This document shows positions 20,291-32,415 of a DNA stretch of 64,000 nt, piece by piece. The notes beneath the pieces are model-generated. The model saw only the letters and a program-made list of their open reading frames with translations, was not told the DNA's origin and ran no database searches. How positions within the stretch are numbered: position 1 is the stretch's first letter; each line of letters opens with the position of its first letter. The stretch comes from Eustoma russellianum. Lineage: Eukaryota; Streptophyta; Magnoliopsida; Gentianales; Gentianaceae. Made by a program: the position numbers and the translations under genes. The stretch is taken from assembly GCA_036186865.1 (NCBI GenBank), contig AP025040.1, forward strand, positions 35,796,397 to 35,860,396, read 5' to 3'.

Positions 20291-20949
20291 TTGCAGGATG
20301 CACTGACCTACGTTTGTTTAATCTTAATCCCCTAGACAGGTCTATCTCGACGGGTTTCATCTCGCTTGGATCATCTCATTTGATCTGAAATCCTTAGTCA
20401 TTTCAAACAAAGATCTCTAGCTCGGCATCCTTGGACTATTCAAACAAGGATTTCCAACTCGGCCTGGCAATTTAACACTCCCATTTCTTGCGTGAATTCT
20501 TAAGCTAGCTCGTCCTAGCATGATAATAGGTTTATTTTTATTCAAGTTTTCAAGCTCTGCTCATACCTGTGACGGATTACAAGTTTGTTAATGTCATACT
20601 TAGTTGTTCAAACTTTGTATGTTCATTGTGCACAATAAAGCCAAGATTTATGCGAAAAAGATAATTTGCAAAGTTGAAGATAGAATAGGTTGACATTTTG
20701 CTCAGCCCAGGCATATCTAAATACAAAGAAGTAATCTATGTCTACTCTTCAGTGTCCCTCAACTCGGCCCTGCTCTTGAATTGTTGGGAATGTTCCTCAA
20801 ATTCAAGTCCTGCAGCTGAATTATACAACTGAGTAATTCGGGGATCTCCTTTGTCCAGTTGGGGCATACTTCCGAGCAGACATCTATTGCTTTAGTTTGG
20901 CCCACCTCCATAACTGAGCCCTACAGAAGTACTATGTTATCCTTGATAA
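20291..20949. other. RetR interior without recognised gene
   Basis: Mixed-composition DNA between the tandem repeats and the antisense ORF. No motif recognised. It may hold the 3' untranslated end of the antisense transcript. Confidence 0.5.
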
Positions 20950-21638
20950 ATTCGGACTGTTTGAACTCAGCCACTACCTCTGCTCTCGCATTTGCAACTT
21001 GTTGCTTGATTAAGTGAGACAATTGAGCCAGTTGCTGCTCAAACTTTCTTTGCTTTTCAGTGCAGCCTCTAGTTCTTTCTGCAGAGACTCTAATTGCGAC
21101 AACGCTTGAGCTGAAGAAAGCTCCAGGTCAGCTACTTTGTCGTGCAGCTCATCCACCTTTGAGTTGGAAGTTGCCAATAGTAAATCAGCTTCTTCCTTGC
21201 GCTCTCCAAGTGATGCATTCTCTGACTTTAATGAGGAGTTCTCCAACTTCAAGGTTGTCACATCTTTGACCAATGCTGCATTGAGCTGAGCAAGTTCCTC
21301 GCATTTCTGGTTCTCATGCTTGAAGACTCCCCTTAGCTCATCTGTTCTCGAAATGAACTCAAGATGCTGAGCTCGAACTTGCTCAATGGTAGAGCAAAGT
21401 TACAAAATTTGCAGCAAAGCAAAATCTATCCTTTAAGAAAAACCACTTAGCAAGGCCATGTTGCTCAGTAAAGAATTATAAAGTTTTTCCCACTTTATGG
21501 CCTTGATCTCTCGACGATCAACAGGGACTGACAGATTGTTCGGCTTTTGAGCCACAACAGGGTCAACCACTGAATCCAACTCTGTAAATTCCCTAAGTAC
21601 CAATCTCGGCGCCTCTGGTTGCCAAGATGAGGGTACAT
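20950..21638 (-). pseudogene. C-terminal coiled-coil part of the RetR antisense ORF
   Basis: The minus-strand frame 21273-21010 encodes a continuous heptad-like coiled coil (KLENSSLKSENASLGERKEEA ... ELEAALKSKE) of about 85 residues. Upstream on the minus strand, to 21638, coding-like sequence continues with breaks. At 21638 the ORF is interrupted by the SIRE-type solo LTR and resumes at 25559. It is the third surviving piece of the antisense gene that starts near 50575. Confidence 0.65.
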
Positions 21639-24600
21639 TGTTGAGAAAGCAGGGTTTGAGTGATTTGAAAATGCATGATTTAAATGTTACGTGTTTACAA
21701 AATGCTTGAAATAAGCGTTACTTGATATATTCACGTGATAAAAATGCTTTACATATTTATATATAATGGTGTCATACTAACGTGCCGTGAAGCGTTAAAG
21801 CTTACATCATATGGCAAACATTTGTTGTCTTTATACTATTTTCAGGTGCCATGATTAATGAACTAAACTAGTTCATTAAATGAAGACATATTTGGAGAGA
21901 GCTATATGGCAACAAACTTGAAATGCAAAGTCTCCTCATCTCCAACTCACACGGCATATACTTATATAGATTTCAGATACAAATGTGTTTATAAAGATAC
22001 AATGTATACTTATGTCCCGACTTACCACCGACACGTCATAAACATCATAACCGTACGTTGACGTCACACCACTATATACATCTTATATTTATGAGTACAT
22101 ACAGGTCTCATATGATATACTACAAGTCATATTGTCATCAAAATTATAACGACATGTCATGGAGATATAAACCAAAAACTGTTGCATCGGGTGACTATGG
22201 AACCTTCACTGAAATGTCACGTACTTACTGTTAGAAAATCCGACAAGATCACTGCAAAAACGCGCAGCGGAAAAAAAACTTGATCTCCGATTTTCTACCA
22301 AGGATCCATATTGTTTGTTTAATTCGATGAAAGAAATCAAAACGATACCTCTGTAGATTCGAAATCCGCAGACGTAGGAGGTGCAATGACATGAACACCC
22401 TTTGCCCATATCCACATGAATGCTTCTGCCCGGAGTGCTAGCTTTTGAACGGCGCGGCTGAGAGAACTCATTTTTCTGCAAAAACGGCTCTAGGGTTTTT
22501 CTGTTGTGTGTTCTCTAATACAAGATACACCAGGATATATATACATGTATATAGACATCAAAATCCAATTCCAGATCGGATTAGTTAATGCCAATCATAA
22601 TCCATATCAAATACGGATTCTGTTAGAATTAGACAAGACCAATCAAAATCCACATCAAATATGGATTCTATTGTTATTATCCGATGATATATATAAGTAT
22701 ATATAAAAAACGAAAATAATAATAATAATAATTAATATCTAATATTAATATTATTAATATTATTAATATCATCATATACGCATTCTTTTGTGTGACCCAA
22801 TAGGTCCATATTGATTGGCAGTCGGTTAAATCTCAATTAAACCAACAAGTCGTAATTGGTCTCTAGCAAGACATTATGACTATCGAGTTAATACGAGTAC
22901 AGTCTAACTAGCCTAATAATAGCACATGCATTAATCCCTTTGTCACATGATATCTAGTTTGAACATAAGTCATGGTCAGCATCATACTTATATTGTTCAA
23001 ACATATGATCACTCGATCTCTAAGAGACTGATAAAACAAATGACATTGATCACACTATCAATTCATTTGAGCACGGCCATGCATTTCACAGTCTCACTAA
23101 TTGAGGGGCCCAAAGATATCTCTCTCAAAAGAGGGGGACAAATTCTATCTTCATTGTTCAATATCCTCTACATAGTTTCTATCATACTCAATCATGACCT
23201 TTATTATGATCCAGTTACGAATAACGTTAGATCATGTCAAAATATAATAGTTCTTATGCTGGAAACTAAGACGATCTCAAGTCTAGGGATTAAAACATGA
23301 CTATCATGAGATTTACTTATGACGCTAATCCATGTAGTAATTTCATGATGGGTCTATCCAATACAATGTTCTTTAACAAGTATCTATGAGATTGATTTGT
23401 ATCACCATACACATAATCATCTCATGATTATCAAATCAATACTCATAATGATTATAAATTATTTTATATCTATAACAATAATGAACCAAGGACATATATC
23501 AAAATTGTGTAACATACTAACCAACAATAATGATAACAAAACCTCTTTTATTAATAATAAATGTATAACATAAACATCCAAATCATGGCCTAGGGCACAT
23601 ACACTAACACTTACCATATAAATATGGCCGGGCTACATACACTTAAAATGCTTAGAAATTTTGTGGTACACATGTCAAATTCAGTCCAAAAGTCATACCA
23701 ACTTTACACAAATCAATCACCCATATTCTGGCTTGAATTGTGGAGAATTCAAACTTAAACTTTATTTTGTCACATGGGGCGGTTCTTCCTCAGCCATTCG
23801 AACTGAATATACACCTCTTTTATGTTTATTATGTGTGACATAATATATATTACATGTTTAAGAAGTTTGAGTTTAATCGGAGAAAAGTAATCGACGAAAG
23901 TCGAAAATTCGATTTTCTACACCTCTACATGCTTGGACGTTTTTGGACTTGATGTCACATGTATCTAGACACTTTTTACACATTGAACAAATATTAGAGT
24001 GTTCTAGAAAAATAAATTTAGAGCTGATTGTAATTTACCATGTTTGTGAAGATTGTGCGTCATTATATGACAAAGTTTACCAAAAGAGAATTCAGCACAT
24101 GTAGCTGAACCTATACACGCCATTTAAAACTTTTTGGAGCTTATTTGGAACTTTAATTGGTAGAGGGTATGACACACATGATTGTGACATTGAAGAGGGC
24201 AACACACAAGGAAACAATTCAAAATAAAATACATGATGAAATTTCAGCACATATGTTTGGAGCTGGCCGAATTTTCTCCCTCTTTGTCTTCAATTTTATT
24301 CCAAAATTAAAGGGGGATCATATCATGATTATTTGGAAGTTAACCACCTTGATTTTAAGCACATATTTCAGATTTTTAAGAAGAATTTCCAGCTCATTTA
24401 AGGAGTGCCAAGGTGGATTAAAGATGGCCTATCAAGAAGTGACAACTAGACAAAGACAAGTCATTCGTCCAATCGTGTTGCGCCAAGTGAGCAAGGTTGT
24501 GTCATCATTTATACAAAGCACTCTTCCAAGGGTATTCAAGACAATTTCCAAGAAAGACTCTCTTCTTCTCCCATTCTTTTCTCTTGCTCTTAGCCTCAAT

Positions 24601-25553
24601 CCTATCATACATATCTTCCATATACTATATAGGCTTTGTTTAAACCACCCACATGTGTTCATCTAGTGTAAAAGGTTGATCAAGGTGGGATCAAGCCTTC
24701 ATTCAATCTGTGGTGGTGTTCGTGATGTTGTGTTTGTTTGTTTGTTTGTAAAAGGACGGAGTTGGTGTTTAACTCCAGTCACCCTTTTGTCAAGGTGTCA
24801 TTTGTGATTAGTGAATACTGAAGAAGGTGTCCTCAAAGATTGGAGTAGGTTGTTTTAACCGAACCAGTATAAAAATCTCGGTGTTGTTTACTTTCAGCAC
24901 TTTTACTTTCAGTTTTCATTTTTCTGCATCGTTTACATGCTCACAGAAAAATAGCAAACGTTTTCCAAAAATCACAAAATTTTGCAGAAACATAGACACA
25001 CGTCCTAGCTTTCATTTGGAACAAATTTCATCTCATTTAGATAAGAATAAGTCAGTCAAACATTAATAGTTCTTAGACTATTGCGATTTGATTTTCAGAT
25101 TTGCAAATGTTAAGAACATCAATGTGGTTGACATACTTGCTAAAGAAATTTTGAAAAGCTGTTTCAACCCTTTAAAGTACATATCCTAAGGGTCATATCA
25201 TAAAAGTTTCAGATCATTTGGAGTTCTAAATTAATAGGAACAAATTTTTCATTTTGAGAAATATTTTCTGGCAGATTGACACAATCTTAGTAAAAACACT
25301 TTTTCAAGGCCTTATACTTTAAATTTTAATATGAAATTTTAATTACATATACATAACATCTGAAAGTACTTTGTCATCAAATTTCATAATTTTTAGAGGT
25401 CTATAACCAGATCATCTAGTTAATCAAAAACTGGGTCTGAAAACAGAATCTGTTTTCAGAAGTGGGTAATTGGTAACAAAAAGTTTTAAACACCAATTTT
25501 TTCCACATCCACTGTTCAACCCTCCCTTTTAGTGGTGCTATACAGGTCCTACA
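21639..25553 (+). mobile_element. SIRE-type solo LTR with nested solo LTR
   Basis: Starts TGTTGAGAAAGC and ends GGTCCTACA, flanked by the perfect TSD TACAT (21634-21638, 25554-25558). Without the nested 22229-23609 element it is about 2.53 kb. Its start resembles the CopS LTR start (TGTTGAGAAA) and its last 700 bp match window bases 1-713. There is no internal region or PBS, so it is a solo LTR, presumably left by recombination between two LTRs. A TATA-like TACTATATAGG lies at 24623-24633. Confidence 0.9.
22229..23609 (-). mobile_element. Solo LTR, copia-like, minus strand
   Basis: 1,381 bp with ends TGTTAG/CTAACA and the perfect TSD CTTAC (22224-22228, 23610-23614). It is the reverse-complement relative of 58498-59929: 'cctagggcacatacactaaca' here matches 'tgttagtgtatgtgccctagg' there. 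It contains 'gaggggcccaaagatatct', a GCACGGCCATGCATTTC block and an AT-rich run of aat/att units near 22710-22770. The orientation follows the TATA-like run and the 'ttttccgctgcgc' end of the sister copy. There is no coding region. Confidence 0.9.
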
Positions 25554-25558
25554 TACAT

Positions 25559-26248
25559 CTTCTACGGCAGACGGGCCTCCACCTTGGCGTCTTTTCCACG
25601 ACTGCAAGCTCGGGCGTGCTGTCGTGTTTCGATTGTTCTGGCTCAGCAAAGGCAGGAATCCAAGGAAGAGTCTGAGGAGCAGCCTCACCCAATTATTCCA
25701 AAACTAGCAAAACTGTAGAAAATCCAACAGCCAAGATTATGAGTGAATCCTTAGAGTACTTAAAAGCAAGAAAAAAAATCTAAACAAGTACCAGGATCAG
25801 CAGGCATAGACCCAACAGGATGAGGTAGAGCAGCGTCAGGTTGATCTTCAAAGGTCCCAGCATCCGCTCTGCCCCAGTAGCCTCTTCCACTTAAAGGTTA
25901 GCTTCATAAGGAGCAGGCTCTGTTAGAGGCTCTGCCACATACTCTGTCCATGGCTTTTTCGCCCGTTTGCAGGTCGTAGCTTCATCTATCTGAGCAGAAA
26001 GCCCAAAACCCTCAGATCCCATTGAACCTGCGTAATACCAAAATTATTAGCATCTTAGTAATAAGGGTATTAGCTCAAGAACTGTGTGAACGGGCGAGAC
26101 CTACCCTTAACAATATCTAAGCTCGCCTGGTCAAGTGTTTGAAAACTTGGACCTGAAGCTAAGTGGCCCAGGTCGGCTGCCTCAAGGACTGACCTTTCCA
26201 CTCTCTGCCAGTCAATACTACAGATAGATTCTGCAGCCTTGATGCCTC
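25559..26248 (-). pseudogene. Middle part of the RetR antisense ORF, with two putative introns
   Basis: The minus-strand reading resumes between the TACAT and GCCTC insertion sites. From 26248 down it encodes ...GIKAAESICSIDWQRVERSVLEAADLG... . Two GT-AG segments can be removed: 26100-26028 (73 nt, AG/GTCTCG...ACGCAG/GT) and 25791-25713 (79 nt, CTG/GTACTTG...CTACAG/TT). The exon between them has one in-frame stop. It is part of one gene with 49711-50575 and 20950-21638, broken by insertions. Confidence 0.55.
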
Positions 26249-27244
26249 TGTTGGACCGTACACCTGCAATAAACAACACTAGAGGGGGTTGAATAGTGGT
26301 TAGCATAAATTACACTATTACCCTTGAATAAAAATCCCCTTTGAAAATAGAATCAGAGACCTACTCAGATTCAGTACCCGTTTTTAAAAAATTCAAAGTC
26401 AGTGCACACAACTTCAAAAATTATGAAACTTTTCAAAAATTAACTTCAATATCTTGACTAGACTTTGTCAACAAATGATCAAAAAAATAAGATCTTTTGG
26501 CCCTTCAAACAAATAAAAAGATTCAGATGGTCAATCTAGACAGAATTAGACAGAATACTCAACCAAAAATGTTGACCTTTATATCAAAACACTCCTTAGG
26601 ACGTCTAGTTTAGGTTTTCAAGAGGCCCTGACCAGAAACTATGATTGATAAAATCAGAATGGAAGCTTTCTTGAAACTGGACAAATTGCAGCTATAATGG
26701 AGCAGTTATCTTCCAAAGACCGAAAAACTAATTTTCCTTTGCTCAAATCAAGTGATTCTTATTGAAAATGAAAGCCAAAACTATGAAGTGTAACTCCACA
26801 AAAAATCAGGAATTTTGAAAGTGTTTTGCTATTTTTTCAAGACGTGTGAATTCGGGTAAAACCTGCAGTGAAAACAGGCAGAAAATAGTAAAGAAGAAAA
26901 GAACACCAGAACAACAAAGATTTATCCTGATTCTGTCAATGTGACCTACTCCAGTCTGAAGGAACACCTTCCTTGCATTTTACTATGGAATGAACACAAA
27001 TATAACACAAACCAAGCTTGATCTTTGGGTTAAACACCAACCATATTCAAGACTTGGATGATCACCTCTATGCAACTTTTGGTTGCAACACCCCTGCACC
27101 TATTGATGCAGCCTTATAAATTTGGCTAATCAATCTTACAAATGAAACACAAGAGCCGTGTAGCTATACAACAAATATCATAAGAACACCTTGGCTACAC
27201 AAAGAATGGATCAATAATGAAGAGAAGAGGTTAGCAAGACAATG

Positions 27245-30200
27245 AGCTTCAACTTTATGCTTTCAAGTGTGTTTGCAAGACTTTAATGATTGTATAGAAT
27301 ACTGCGCTTTGATGGATCCTCCCTTTCATGGATCGCGATACACCTGGACAGATGGCCGTGGACTAGGCCGAGTCCATCACTGCCCAGACTGGCTTTTCAC
27401 AAATTATTCTTTTCAGGATGCTTTTGATGATATATGTCTTACGCACTTACCACGGGTTTATCCGGATCATACGCCACTTATGCTTATTTGTCGTATGTCA
27501 GGAAATTCAGGCCGACAGACATTTCGGTTTTTGGATGCCTGGTTGTCTCATTCGTATTTTCTTTCTTATGTTGAAGAAGCTTGGTTGTCCTATCCAACCA
27601 CAGGCGGAATGTATGGTTTCTATAATAAATTGTTACGGTTAAAGCAAGAAATTCAGCGATAGAATCGGAATATTTTTGGTAATATGTTTAATCGAGTGGA
27701 GCAGGCTAAGGCAAAAGTGCGACGGATGGAGGCTACGTGGGACAATGACCCGTCGGATTCTAATCAAAGTTTATATGATCAAGCAAAAGTTGAATACATT
27801 CAGACATCTAAATATGAGCTACAATTTTGGCAGCAGAAAGCCCGTGTTCGATGGCTTTGGGACAGTGATGATAATACGCGTTATTTTCATTCGATTGTCA
27901 AGGGACGTCGTGCTCAACTTCGTATTCAAAAAATCTACACCTCATCGGATGTTTTATGTGACAAGCAAGCAGCAATTCATAATGAGGCAGTCTCATTTTA
28001 TACGGCCTTATTTACAAGAGAACACACTAGTGATTATGACTATATCTTGCAGCATATTCCTCAGTTAGTCACTCCGGAGGAAAACACTTTTCTTACTCGT
28101 CTACCGCAAGCACCTGAGGTAAGGGAGGCAGTGTGGCACCTAGATCCACAAAGTGCAGCAGGCCCTGATGGGTTTCATGGTAATTTTTTCCGTTCATGTT
28201 GGCATATCATATATACAGATGTTGTCTTAGCGATACAGGAATTTTTCCTCGGCTGATGGCTAGTGCTCTAATTACATTAATACCGAAGGTACCGGTGCCT
28301 CGTACTTTTAGTGATTTTAGGCCGAGATGTTTGACTAATTTTTTGAGTAAACTATGTGCTCGTATTATTGCGATACGCCTGAGTGCTTTTCTCCCCAAAT
28401 TGATCTCGCCAGAGCAAATTGATTTTTTTAAAAGGACAAGATATCTCTACACAAGTTTTTCTTGTTCGCGAGATAATACACATGCTCGACAAAGGTGGGA
28501 GTCAGCTATGTTTAAAGCTAGATATGATGAAGGCTTTTGATCGGGTAAGTTAGGAATATTTGGAATTATTGTTGACCAAGTTTGGATTCTCGTCATTCTT
28601 TGTGCGAATTATTATGCATCAGTTAGGGGGCACGTGATTCTCGGTTCTTATCAATGGTGTCCCTTCGGGTGTTTTTTGGCCTCATAGAGGGGTGAAACAA
28701 GGCGATCCTTTATCACCTTTGTTATTTTTATTGCGGTACGTTATTTCTTCCCTCCTATTGCATATTCTTGCTGCAGGCGGATTGCCACAGTCGGTTATTA
28801 AAATCATTGAATGCAAGATGACTAATTTTTATTTAGGGCCACGGCGACACTAGGTTGCATGGTCAACTATTCGGACCCCTTGTTCCAAAGGTGGATTGGG
28901 TCTTCGGGATCTTCGCAGTCTACGAGAGGCATATTTTTGTCACATTTGGTGGAACTATCATCAAAATAGGAGTACTTACCTTCATGCAAAATATGGACAC
29001 CACAGGGACTATCATCCGCGTATTACGGACTCACCCGTTTGGAAGATTATTTGTCTCTGTCACGATTTTTGTACTGCTAATAGTCGGTTGCACGGCCCAC
29101 AACTGAGCTAGACAGCAATGGCATCGGGTGAATTTACTTTGCGCTCAGCATATGATCTTTGCTGTATGTCGCGTCCCACCCTTATCTCAGCACAATTTAT
29201 TTGGCATAAGCATCAACAACCAAATGTCTGGAATTTTCTTTGGCGTGTGTATCACAGGTCGTTGCCTTTTGAAGGTTATACTGATAAGTTCACTATATCT
29301 ATGCCCACGCAATGCCATTTTTGCAAGGAGGTTTTAGCAGATGTGGATCATATCTTCTTGCACTGTGAATGTATTCGGCCTATCTGACTTTTTTCTCAGT
29401 TGTGTTGCATGGTAATTTTCACAACTTCACACATTTATGGCCTTATATATTATCTTGGTGGTTTCGTTCCTCATCAAACACGCTACTAGGGGTTCTGCGG
29501 ATTGTGATTCTAGGCATCATTGTTTTTAATATATGGCGTGCATACACATCCTTAGTATATGGTGATAACATCCGATGTACTACAGCATCGCTCATTGAAG
29601 TAATACGTTCCGACATTTATTTATGGGGCAAAACACTTGATGGTACAAAACTTGCTTCAGGATTCAGATCAGTACAGCACCTGAATTTACTGCATCCGCT
29701 TTGTATAAAACGACCCCTGGTCATTTGGTGGTTAGTTCCACCTTCTGGTCGGATGAAGCTTAATGTTGATTTCGCTGTTGGGAGGACTTTTGCTGCAGGC
29801 GGGGTTATCCTACGAGACCGTTTCAGCGTATTTGTTGGGGCTCTTTCTTTCAAATTACCATCTTTCACCCCATTCCTTGCAGAAATGCACGCATCTTTAT
29901 TTGGTTTGCGATACTTTCTGCCCCTACATCGTCACATCATTTAGGAGACTAATGTCAGCAATTGATTCATTTACTTTATCGACACAACACTGCCGCTGAG
30001 AGTTATTATCTTCGAATGCTCTATTCTTTGCAGATGTAGACACAATTTGACATTCAGCATGTTTATCGGGATGCAAATATGGCAGCCCATTACTTAGTAC
30101 AGTATGGGTTACTGACTCCTATGACGGGCTACTATACGCAGCATACGCTTCCATCCTTGATTCGTAGTTGTGTCAGGCTTGATATTACTACATGGCATCT

Positions 30201-30757
30201 TTGGCATGCATGATCAGCATCTTCTACGGTTCTTCTCATTGTCTTCCATATGGATTGGCTATACTATAGACATTCTGCCTGCATTCTGCGGGATGCATGC
30301 ACGTTCAGTACGCTCGTCTGCTATTGGACTATCACGTTTTTTCCTCACTTTTGGTCTACATTGGTTTCTAATGGATATATGTTTGTTTTTACATGGATTA
30401 TCACGGATGTCAATGGTTATTCTCGCAACGGATGGCAATGTTTGACTGCACTAGGGCTGCCCTTCCTTTGTGTACTAGATGTTTCAAATGTGGTAAGTAT
30501 GTACTCTTTTTCCTTCGTGCAAAGATTTTATCCACAAATGTGGTTTTGCTTGCCAAGGTTTTAATGAGACATATCATACCACGTTTGAACATTCCCCCTC
30601 TCCCTATCGCATAATAGGAGCCACACCTTCCGGCCTTTAAGTAGTTACATACGACTCTGTTTTGACTTTATTTGTATCAAGGGTATTCCTCGGCCATGAG
30701 TGAGGGTTTTTTAAAATAATAAAATTTTCAGACTCGGTGCTCCATTTAAAAAAATAT
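27245..30757 (+). mobile_element. 5'-truncated L1-like LINE with RNase H domain
   Basis: About 3.5 kb on the plus strand inside the CopS 3' LTR. It starts within the endonuclease domain and ends in an A-rich tail (about 30710-30757). All frames are broken and part of RT, including the YADD region, is missing between about 28740 and 28850. 5' truncation is usual for L1-type insertions. No clear TSD could be read, since the LTR is also missing bases at the junction. Confidence 0.82.
27267..30160 (+). pseudogene. LINE ORF2 remnant: endonuclease, RT, zinc finger, RNase H
   Basis: In order: the endonuclease C-terminus (27267-27662: RYTWTDG, PDWLFTN, YPDHTPL, where the usual SDH is PDH); the RT N-terminal region (27684-28256: FWQQKARVRWLWDSDDNTRYFHS, then SAAGPDGF); RT core pieces in shifted frames (28250-28735: MKAFDRV, INGVPSG, GVKQGDPLSPLLF); a zf-RVT-like domain (29118-29387: WNFLWR, CHFC, HIFLHC); and an RNase H type I end (29690-30160: KLNVDFA, GGVILRD, AEMHASLFGL, HVYRDANMAAH). 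These fit plant L1-clade elements with an added RNase H. Multiple stops and frameshifts make it inactive. Confidence 0.8.
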
Positions 30758-31904
30758 GCCTTGAAGATAAGACCTTCAATGTGTCAACATCTTGACCATC
30801 AACTCTTAGTTGTCTTCACATCATTGGTTGCCCATATAAACACCTTGTACACTTGGCAACAGGGACAAGAATGATTTGTCCACCTTTGAATTCTTATGTT
30901 AGCCGATTTTTCCTCCATGGAATTGTCTTGATTATCCTATGCAAATTGAAGATAATAAGAATGCATATTCCACAAAAATCCGTCAACTCCTTGGCACAAG
31001 AATAGGTCATGTGATGGCTAAAAATTTGGATAAAATCAGCTCCAACAACCTCAAACTAGCCGTTGCCTTTAACTTTGAAATTTCCAAGTTGGCATGTTCG
31101 CCAACTAGCTTGTATTTGATTGGTCCACTTGTACACATGTCATAAAATGAGTAAGGTACCTTCTCCACCTGTTGATGCACGTTTTTGAGCCTTTTTATAT
31201 GTGTACGAACTCAGATTTTGGAAGAGAAAATAATAAATAAGAGTTGACAAGACTATGTCAACATATAATCCAAAATTCCCACATTTTTTCTCTTTGTATG
31301 TGGTGATGAATTTTGCACCAATAACACCTTCAAATTCTCTGCCAAAATATAAATGAGAACCTCCAACAACACAAATATAAGAATCTTCAAGAAAAAATAG
31401 AATGTGACATCGAATACTGTCACATATCCCACTACCATCGATAATATCACCAACTAAGAAAATAGAATAGAAAATCATGATATATTCTTCAAGAACACCA
31501 TAAATAACCTCCATAATACAGATAATAAGATACTCAAGAGATGTCCTTGAGTAAAATGACAAAATTGCCCCTGGGGGTATAATGACCAAAATGCCCCTGG
31601 TAGCAGAAAACTCCGAAAATGACACTAATAGTCAGAAATAGATATGAAACAACCTTCACATTGATGAATAAGAAATGATAAAGTCCTTGTATCATTTTCA
31701 CCATTTCAAGTACCTACAAGAACTCAAAATACCACTTTTGCCCTTTTTGGTAACTTGTAGGAACTTCTAAGGCACATTAGTGGCAAGATATATTTATATT
31801 CATCAAAAACACATAATAAAAACATGATAAACATATATGAAGCATGTGTATATGGAAACAACCATTTTATCATATTTTAGAAAAAAATATTCTAAAAACC
31901 CTAG
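30758..31904 (-). repeat. Resumed CopS 3' LTR after the LINE
   Basis: Aligns with 48246-49379 of the right LTR. A 161-codon minus-strand frame (31625-31140) stays open in both LTR copies, but about 20 residues differ with few silent changes, so it is not treated as a gene. Confidence 0.85.
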
Positions 31905-32130
31905 ACATCGATCGAGCGAAGTATCTCTGCTTGAGAGGTCGATGCCTCACAGTGAGGTATAGATTTTGTCTCTGGCCTACATCGATCAATCGATGTGTAT
32001 ATCGATCGATCGATGTGTCTCAGGTTTAGAGATCTATGTCTCATAGTAAGGTTTGAGATTTTCCCTGCCTTACTTCGATCGATCGATGTAGGGATCGATG
32101 TCTACTACCTGAGAGATCGATGTCTACTAC
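31905..32130 (-). repeat. CGATCGAT palindrome cassette in the CopS 3' LTR
   Basis: Contains repeated acatcgatc/gatcgatgt words, including ATATCGATCGATCGATGT (31999-32016), cttcgatcgatcgatgt and several 'gagatcgatgtct'. The partner in the 5' LTR is at 49380-49585. Confidence 0.8.
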
Positions 32131-32415
32131 TCTTTATCATTTGAAATAACATGTGTGACATTTTTAAGTTTTCAACACTTAAAATCATGACTTTGAAAAT
32201 TATCCAAACATATTTCTCAACATTCTCCCCTTTTTGGATGATTTTAAAAATAACTCTACATGATTTTAATGTCACTTGTTTATCAAATATTCACCAAATG
32301 AATTGTTCTCTACCAATTGAATTGTTTTGACAAACTCACCAATTCTATACTATTTGCTTTCAAAGTCTCTAACTTTTTATAGATTAACATATGTGCTCCC
32401 CCTCAACTCATACTC

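Larger units (their letters stand above)
26249..32222 (-). repeat. CopS 3' LTR (left), split by a LINE
   Basis: TGTTGGACCGTACACC... to ...ATTTCTCAACA. It aligns with 47210-49705 before about 27221 and after about 30757. Between these the LINE replaces roughly 45 bp, which in the intact partner contain the TATA box. The outer part carries the CGATC cassette (31905-32130). Confidence 0.9.

Noticed and set aside
24157..24666. 169-codon plus-strand ORF
   Set aside because: Lies inside the SIRE-type solo LTR upstream of its TATA-like box, with no recognisable domain and no preserved counterpart.
30170..30614. Three overlapping plus-strand ORFs after the LINE RNase H
   Set aside because: Hydrophobic-looking translations of the T-rich 3' part of a dead LINE. 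Open in all three frames, so not informative.
31140..31625. 161-codon ORF kept open in both CopS LTRs (31140-31625 and 48619-49104, minus strand)
   Set aside because: About 20 of 161 residues differ with few silent changes, no known domain is visible, and it lies in LTR DNA. The pattern fits neutral drift without a chance stop.
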